This document shows positions 38,225-43,593 of a stretch of 43,593 bases of DNA, in pieces. The notes beneath the pieces were generated by a model that did not search any database, was not told where the DNA came from, and saw nothing but the letters and a program-made list of their open reading frames with translations. Numbering within the stretch: the first letter of the stretch is position 1; each line of letters opens with the position of its first letter. Where the stretch lies: positions 1 through 43,593 of the forward strand of contig JAGMEA010000005.1 in the NCBI GenBank assembly GCA_023128415.1, read 5' to 3'. The stretch comes from Candidatus Babeliales bacterium. Lineage in GTDB: Bacteria > Babelota > Babeliae > Babelales > UBA12411. Position numbers and translations under genes: made by a program.

Positions 38225-38788
38225 GTGATTTCACCTACGGATTTTAAACGCGGAAGTACAAAAATTCTTTGGAATAATGAGCCATGGTTAGTTATAGAAT
38301 TTCATCATGTTAAACCTGGAAAAGGTGGGGCTTATGTTCGTACAAAACTAAAAAATCTCAAAACTGGTAGAATTTTAGAACAAACCTTTAGGTCTGAAGA
38401 AAAGCTTGCTACTCCAGATATAGAATACAAAAAGATGCAATTTTTATACACTGAGTCTGGAATTTATCATTTTATGGATCAACAAGATTATGAGCAATTT
38501 GATTTTGGTGAAGACCAGATAGAGTCTGTCAAAACTTATCTTAAAGAAAATGAAGTTTATAACGTTGTGTTTTTTGATGGTAAGCCAATATCAGTAGAAC
38601 CCCCAACATTTATGATTTTAGAGATTAAAGAAACGGTTCCAGGTGTTCGTGGTGATACGGCACAAGGAGGGACAAGTAAGCCTGCAACTTTAGAAACAGG
38701 ACTAGTTGTTCATGTTCCGCTTTTCTTAAATGAAGGTGAAAAAATTAAAGTTGACACAAGGTCAGGAGAATATGTCGAACGAGCATAA
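38225..38788 (+). CDS. efp: Elongation factor P
   Basis: 'WNNEPWLVIEFHHVKPGKGGAYVRTKLKNLKTGRILEQTFRSEEKLATPDIE', 'VPLFLNEGEKIKVDTRSGEYVERA'. GTG start. Confidence 0.96.
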   Translation: MISPTDFKRGSTKILWNNEPWLVIEFHHVKPGKGGAYVRTKLKNLKTGRILEQTFRSEEKLATPDIEYKKMQFLYTESGIYHFMDQQDYEQFDFGEDQIESVKTYLKENEVYNVVFFDGKPISVEPPTFMILEIKETVPGVRGDTAQGGTSKPATLETGLVVHVPLFLNEGEKIKVDTRSGEYVERA

Positions 38789-38799
38789 TAAGGGATTTT

Positions 38800-39309
38800 G
38801 TGAGCAAAAAAAATAAAAATATTATGGCATTTTTAGAAGAGAGCTTTTTAGAAAAATTAGAAGCTACTTCTATGAGGGATCTAAGATCATTAGCCTTTCA
38901 TTTTCTTTATGCGATGGAACAGTTTGATTATGATATTTCTCTAGAGGCTGTGGTGGATACTTTTAGACGTGGATTTAACTTAGAACTGTCTGATGATTCT
39001 CTTGCTATAAGAATAGCTAAGGGAGTTATCGAAAATCGTAAAGAGTTGGACAGAGAAATAGTTCCTCTTTTAAAAAATTGGGAACTGAAGCGTCTTGGTT
39101 TATGTACAAGATTAATTTTACGAATGGCTGTTTGGGAATTAAATCAACCAGATGCCATAGTAAGCGTTGTAATTAATGAAGCAATAGAATTGTCTAAAGA
39201 TTTTGCAGAAAAAGATGCTTATAAATTTGTTAACGGTATTTTGGATGAATTAGCCAAGAGTAGGGGGATGATTGATGAAGCTGGATCAGATGATGAAAAA
39301 TCTGAATAG
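38800..39309 (+). CDS. nusB: Transcription antitermination factor NusB
   Basis: 'RDLRSLAFHFLYAMEQ', 'RLGLCTRLILRMAVWEL', 'VINEAIELSKDFAEKDAYKFVNGILDELAK'. Confidence 0.85.
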   Translation: MSKKNKNIMAFLEESFLEKLEATSMRDLRSLAFHFLYAMEQFDYDISLEAVVDTFRRGFNLELSDDSLAIRIAKGVIENRKELDREIVPLLKNWELKRLGLCTRLILRMAVWELNQPDAIVSVVINEAIELSKDFAEKDAYKFVNGILDELAKSRGMIDEAGSDDEKSE

Positions 39310-40114
39310 TACGGATAACAATAAACCATTATTTTTCATTCTTGGTCCTTGTGTAATTGAAAGCGAAGCACATTCTCTAAAAGTTGCTGAATTTTTAAAA
39401 AAACTTTCCGATGAACTTAATTTTACTTTAGTTTTCAAAAGCTCTTTTGATAAGGCAAATAGAACCTCGTTAGGTGGATTTAGGGGAATGGGTTTGAAAA
39501 AAGGCCTTAATATTTTGCAAAAAGTAAAAGAACAATTTGATATTCCAATTTGTACAGATATTCATTTGCCTTATCAAGCTGAAGAAGTTTCAAGTATTGC
39601 GGATGTGATACAAATTCCGGCGTTTTTATGTAGGCAAACAGACTTATTGGTTGCTGCTGGAAATACAGGAAAAATAATTAATGTTAAAAAGGGTCAATTT
39701 ATTGCACCTGAAGCATTTCAAAAGGCTGCAGATAAGGTTAGGTCTACAGGAAATAAAAATATTTGGCTTTGTGAAAGAGGTGTTACATTTGGATATGGTG
39801 ACTTAATTGTGGATTATAGAAATTTTCCTAAAATGAAGAAATTTGGTTATCCAATAGTTTTTGATGCTACCCATTCTGTTCAGAGACCAAAAGGATCTTC
39901 AACAGATGGAGATAGAACCTTGGTTCCTGATTTAGCGACGGCAGCAGTATCGACAGGTATAGCAGGACTTTTTATGGAAGTTCATGAAGAACCTGAAAAA
40001 GCCATGAGTGATGGTCCAAATTCAATACGATTGTCTCAACTTAAAGACTTAATAAGTTATCTAACTGAACTTGATTCTTGGATTAAAAGTAAACCACGTC
40101 CTAAAATTTCTTAA
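39290..40114 (+). CDS. kdsA: 3-deoxy-D-manno-octulosonate 8-phosphate synthase
   Basis: 'FFILGPCVIESEAHSLKVAEFL', 'FKSSFDKANRTSLGGFRGMGL', 'IWLCERGVTFGYGDLIVDYRNFP', 'FDATHSVQRPKGSS'. Start could also be 39272. Confidence 0.95.
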   Translation: MMKNLNSTDNNKPLFFILGPCVIESEAHSLKVAEFLKKLSDELNFTLVFKSSFDKANRTSLGGFRGMGLKKGLNILQKVKEQFDIPICTDIHLPYQAEEVSSIADVIQIPAFLCRQTDLLVAAGNTGKIINVKKGQFIAPEAFQKAADKVRSTGNKNIWLCERGVTFGYGDLIVDYRNFPKMKKFGYPIVFDATHSVQRPKGSSTDGDRTLVPDLATAAVSTGIAGLFMEVHEEPEKAMSDGPNSIRLSQLKDLISYLTELDSWIKSKPRPKIS

Positions 40115-41067
40115 CGATAAAAGGAAAAGGCTGGAATTATAATTTCTGGAGATATAATATTTTCTAGTGCTTTTGTTATTTTTTCAGGTTTAATTTCACC
40201 AGAGGCTGTATCTTTGATTGTTTTTATAAAATTATTTGCGCGTAAAGCTTCCTTTTCTTCTCTTTCTTTTGCGCTTTTTTTATCTGGTTTGTAGTTAGGA
40301 ATTCCATTTTCATCAAAATGAATTTTTCCATTTTGATGAAAATCAAATTTTTCGAAACCATGGATGTTTTGTAAATAAAGTTTTTTGGGAATATCTAGTA
40401 GTGATTTTGCTACAATCCATCTATGAATTTCACTGTGAGTTGGGTCTTCATTAAAAAATCCACCACTGCTGTCCATTGTTATTCTAAAATTTATTGAGCG
40501 TTTAACATCGTGAATAAGTCGTTGATAGAAACCAAATACTTGTTGTATGCTATCTCCCCTAGAATAGAAATTGTATAGGTATTTTATGATCGACATATTA
40601 GGTTTATAGTCTTCCATATCAATGGGTGTTGCCAAGAAAATAGCACGATCAATTATGTATTCTGGAAACTCTTCTTCATTGTTACCAAGTGGTATTTTAA
40701 TTTTATTTAGTTCGGAAGATCCTTTTGTAGGGTTTAATAACTGACTTGCTATAGCAATTACATTGCCTCCATGACTATGACCAATTAATATTTTTTTTTC
40801 TTCTTTGGGATAACTTTGTATAACTTTAACTAATGCTTCAGCTCCTTGGAGTCGGTTTTCATGACTTAATCCACCGGTCCAGGTAAAAGGAACTAGGGAT
40901 TGGTTAATTTTATTGGCTTGTCGTTCAAGTTCATCATAAAATTGTCCACCAGGTCGACACCAACCTTCATCGGCTGCAAATGTTCCATGTACCAATATGA
41001 TTACGCATTGAGTTTTTGTTATGAATGAAAACAAAAAAAGACAAAAAATTATTCTGATCTTCATCAA
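40111..41067 (-). CDS. Exported alpha/beta-hydrolase (lipase-like)
   Basis: Signal-peptide-like N-terminus, 'IILVHGTFAADEGW', nucleophile elbow 'IGHSHGGNVIAIAS'. Confidence 0.75.
   Translation of the reverse strand: MMKIRIIFCLFLFSFITKTQCVIILVHGTFAADEGWCRPGGQFYDELERQANKINQSLVPFTWTGGLSHENRLQGAEALVKVIQSYPKEEKKILIGHSHGGNVIAIASQLLNPTKGSSELNKIKIPLGNNEEEFPEYIIDRAIFLATPIDMEDYKPNMSIIKYLYNFYSRGDSIQQVFGFYQRLIHDVKRSINFRITMDSSGGFFNEDPTHSEIHRWIVAKSLLDIPKKLYLQNIHGFEKFDFHQNGKIHFDENGIPNYKPDKKSAKEREEKEALRANNFIKTIKDTASGEIKPEKITKALENIISPEIIIPAFSFYR
40306..40343. repeat. Perfect 15-bp inverted repeat inside the hydrolase CDS
   Basis: ATTTTCATCAAAATG (40306-40320), 8-nt spacer, CATTTTGATGAAAAT (40329-40343). Confidence 0.9.
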
Positions 41068-41185
41068 TATATCTGCCCAATAAAATTTAACTATTACTAG
41101 TTAAAAATAATCACATTTATATGTGTTACTTGGTCAAGAGTTTTATTGAAAAATATTGATGATTTGAGAGTGTATGGGAAAATTT

Positions 41186-41223
41186 GAAAAAAAATTGCGG
41201 GTAAAATTAATTACCCGCAATTT
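41186..41223 (-). terminator. Rho-independent terminator downstream of ndk
   Basis: Minus strand AAATTGCGGGTAA - ttaatt - TTACCCGCAATTT, followed by a T run. Confidence 0.92.
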
Positions 41224-41229
41224 AGTTAT

Positions 41230-41637
41230 TTAATTAAGTTCTGGAAAAAAGAAAGCAACTTCTTTTTCAGCGTTTTCTAAAGAATCAGATCCATGAACAG
41301 CATTATTACCAATGGAGGTACCATAAAGTTTCCTCAAAGTTCCTTCATCTGCTTGTTCTGGATTTGTAGCTCCCATTAAGTTTCGCCATACCTTTACAGC
41401 ATTTTCTTTTTGAAGAGCGATAACTATAATTGGACCAGAAGCCATAAATTGTGTTGCTTCACCAAAAAAAGGTTTTTCTTTGTGGACAGCATAAAACTCT
41501 TCAACTTGTTCGACTTGAAGATTTAGCATCTTTAATCCAAGTATTTCAAAGCCTTCTTCTTCTATTCTATCGACAATTTTACCTATGTTTTTATTTTGAA
41601 CTGCATCAGGTTTAATTATTGCTAATGTTTTTTCCAT
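41230..41637 (-). CDS. ndk: Nucleoside diphosphate kinase
   Basis: 'EKTLAIIKPDAVQNKNIGKIVDRIEEEGFEIL', 'NAVHGSDSLENAEKEVAFFF' (catalytic His). Confidence 0.97.
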   Translation of the reverse strand: MEKTLAIIKPDAVQNKNIGKIVDRIEEEGFEILGLKMLNLQVEQVEEFYAVHKEKPFFGEATQFMASGPIIVIALQKENAVKVWRNLMGATNPEQADEGTLRKLYGTSIGNNAVHGSDSLENAEKEVAFFFPELN

Positions 41638-41641
41638 AATA

Positions 41642-43438
41642 TTATTCTTTTTTATCGTCGTCTTTTTGTTCTTCAGCTAATTTTTCTTTCATATCGTCTA
41701 ATGCCTGCTTCAAAGTATTATTTAAACCAGACTTAGGCATGGATTTTGGTTTATTAGCCGAACTTTTAGCCTTTTTAGGTGCTTCTGTTTGAACTTTGTC
41801 TTCTAAAGCCTTCAAGCTTAATCCAAGTTTTTGTTCTTCTTTGTTGACCTTAATTACCTTAAATTGGGTTTTTTGGCCAACAGTTAAAACATCTTCAACT
41901 TTTTTAACACCCTTGTTAGCTAGTTCTGATACATGAACCAAACCTTCAATACCTGATGGTAATTTAATGAAAGCTCCAAAATTAGTTATTTTAGAAACGG
42001 TACCTTCAACAATTTTTCCAACAGGATATTCTTTTTCTATTTCTTCCCAAGGATTTCCTTGAATTTGTTTGATTCCAAGAGAAATCTTTCTATTTTCTGC
42101 GTCTATTCCAAGAATGATAGCTTCAACAACGTCACCTTTTTTGAAGCGTTCCCCTGGGTGACTTATATGATCAGTCCAAGAAAGATCGGATACGTGAACA
42201 AGCCCATCAATACCTTCATCCAGTTGAACAAAAATACCAAAATCGGTTATGTTGCTTATTCGGCCAGAAATCTTTTCATCAACCTTGAATTTCTTTTCAA
42301 TGTCTCTCCAAGGATCGCCCTTAATTTGTTTAACACTTAGAGACATTCTTCTATTTTCTTTATCCAAGGCAACAATTATAGCTTCTACTTTATCGCCTGT
42401 TTTAAAATGTTTGGATAAGTTAGTGATTCTATCTGTCCAAGATATTTCGGAAATATGAACAAGTCCCTCTATACCTTTTTCTACTTCAACGAATAATCCA
42501 TAGTCAGTAATACTAGAAACTCTACCGCTAACTTTGCTGTCTACAGTGTACTTATCTTCAATAGTATCCCAAGGATTTTCAGTTAATTGCTTCATGCCAA
42601 GAGAAATTTTTTCTCTTTCCTTGTCGAAAGAAAGGATTTTGACAGAGATAGTGTCTCCAATTCTGACAAGCTCGCTAGGGTGTGCAATTCTTCCCCAAGA
42701 CATGTCTGTGATGTGAAGTAAACCGTCAATTCCTCCAATATCAACGAAAACACCATAGTTGGTAATGTTTTTAACAATACCCTGAACAACTTGTCCTTCT
42801 TGAATAGTTTCAAGAGCAATTTTTCTTTCTTCTGAACGTTGTTCTTCTAAATATTTTCTTCTGGATATAATAACGTTTCCACGTTTTTTATTTATCTTAA
42901 GGATTTTGCAGATAACTTCCTTACCAACGAATTGATCAAAATCTGTAACACGTTGAGTGTCTACTTGAGAGCCTGGTAAGAATGCTGGGATTCCGATATC
43001 AACGCTAAGACCACCTTTGACCTTATGTAAAACAATACCTCTTACAGGATCATCTGTTTTAGCAATATCGGCAATTTTTTCCCAAGCTTTGAGGGATTTA
43101 GCTTTTTGGTAAGATAAAACAACGTTTCCATCTTCGTCTTCTAAACGATCTATAACAACATCAATGGTATTATCTTCTCTAAACCGTTTCAACTCTACGT
43201 CTGTAAATTCATGGCCTGGAATTAAACCGTTAGATTTATAGTCAATATCGACTAAAACATTGTTACCATCTACAGCGATGATTTTACCGATAATAATTTT
43301 GCCTACTTGGAATTTGTTTTCTAGACCATCATAGAGTGAATCTAACTCTGCCTTTTGTTCAGGACTAAGTTTTATTGCGTCATCTAAATCTAAACTGAAA
43401 GTTGACGAAATATTTGTTTTATCGTGCTTTTTAAGCAT
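41642..43438 (-). CDS. rpsA: 30S ribosomal protein S1, six S1 repeats
   Basis: Tandem S1 motifs such as 'GIVKNITNYGVFVDIGGIDGLLHITDMSWGR' and 'GRISNITDFGIFVQLDEGIDGLVHVSDLSWTDH'. Start placed at MLKKHDKTN, inside the longer ORF (to 43507). Confidence 0.95.
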   Translation of the reverse strand: MLKKHDKTNISSTFSLDLDDAIKLSPEQKAELDSLYDGLENKFQVGKIIIGKIIAVDGNNVLVDIDYKSNGLIPGHEFTDVELKRFREDNTIDVVIDRLEDEDGNVVLSYQKAKSLKAWEKIADIAKTDDPVRGIVLHKVKGGLSVDIGIPAFLPGSQVDTQRVTDFDQFVGKEVICKILKINKKRGNVIISRRKYLEEQRSEERKIALETIQEGQVVQGIVKNITNYGVFVDIGGIDGLLHITDMSWGRIAHPSELVRIGDTISVKILSFDKEREKISLGMKQLTENPWDTIEDKYTVDSKVSGRVSSITDYGLFVEVEKGIEGLVHISEISWTDRITNLSKHFKTGDKVEAIIVALDKENRRMSLSVKQIKGDPWRDIEKKFKVDEKISGRISNITDFGIFVQLDEGIDGLVHVSDLSWTDHISHPGERFKKGDVVEAIILGIDAENRKISLGIKQIQGNPWEEIEKEYPVGKIVEGTVSKITNFGAFIKLPSGIEGLVHVSELANKGVKKVEDVLTVGQKTQFKVIKVNKEEQKLGLSLKALEDKVQTEAPKKAKSSANKPKSMPKSGLNNTLKQALDDMKEKLAEEQKDDDKKE

Positions 43439-43593
43439 ATACTGCATTCCTTGCCGGGCGTTTAATTGGGGACATACCCGTTTAAATAACGAACTGATTA
43501 CAATCACCTAACAATGTTTGAAGGGGAGGGTTGTCCCGACCCTGGTCCCAGAAAACCGATTAGGATAGGTGAACTACCGACCACTAAGCTTGA

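Noticed and set aside
42059-42716. Three plus-strand ORFs opposite rpsA
   Set aside because: Antisense to S1 repeats. They resemble each other only because the S1 domains are repeated.
41642-43438. Tandem ~255-bp repeats
   Set aside because: Explained by the repeated S1 RNA-binding domains of ribosomal protein S1.
1-43593. CRISPR array, tRNA or rRNA genes
   Set aside because: No regularly spaced direct repeats, and no cloverleaf or rRNA signatures were seen in the few short intergenic gaps.

Overview
The window is about 43.6 kb of AT-rich bacterial DNA, probably from a Gram-negative organism (a kdsA-like gene and an MsbA-like exporter are present). About 34 kb is a tightly packed, almost entirely plus-strand surface-glycan locus. 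Both flanks beyond it carry ordinary housekeeping genes (glyA, efp, nusB, kdsA, ndk, rpsA). The locus encodes a nonulosonic-acid (sialic/pseudaminic-like) cassette: PseB-like dehydratase, NeuB-like synthase, two CMP-sugar cytidylyltransferases, aldo/keto reductase, class-III (GSA-like) aminotransferase and Gfo/Idh oxidoreductase. It also encodes sugar-tailoring enzymes (PIG-L deacetylase, formyltransferase, WbpG/PseA-like amidotransferase, two GNATs, several methyltransferases), a PglK-like ABC flippase, many glycosyltransferases, and a Ugd plus AsnB pair. The points most worth follow-up are: (i) a WbpG/PseA-like PP-loop amidotransferase translationally coupled to a GatA-type amidase, with no HisH/HisF in the window; (ii) a 5-formyl-THF cyclo-ligase-FolD fusion placed convergently against a sugar formyltransferase that lacks the canonical Asn; (iii) a non-canonical NulO gene set with no recognisable PseC or PseG; (iv) an apparent IS200/IS605 right end with omegaRNA-like structure at the left edge; and (v) duplicated four-cysteine glycan proteins flanking a methyltransferase. 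All product calls come from reading the protein translations; no database search was run.
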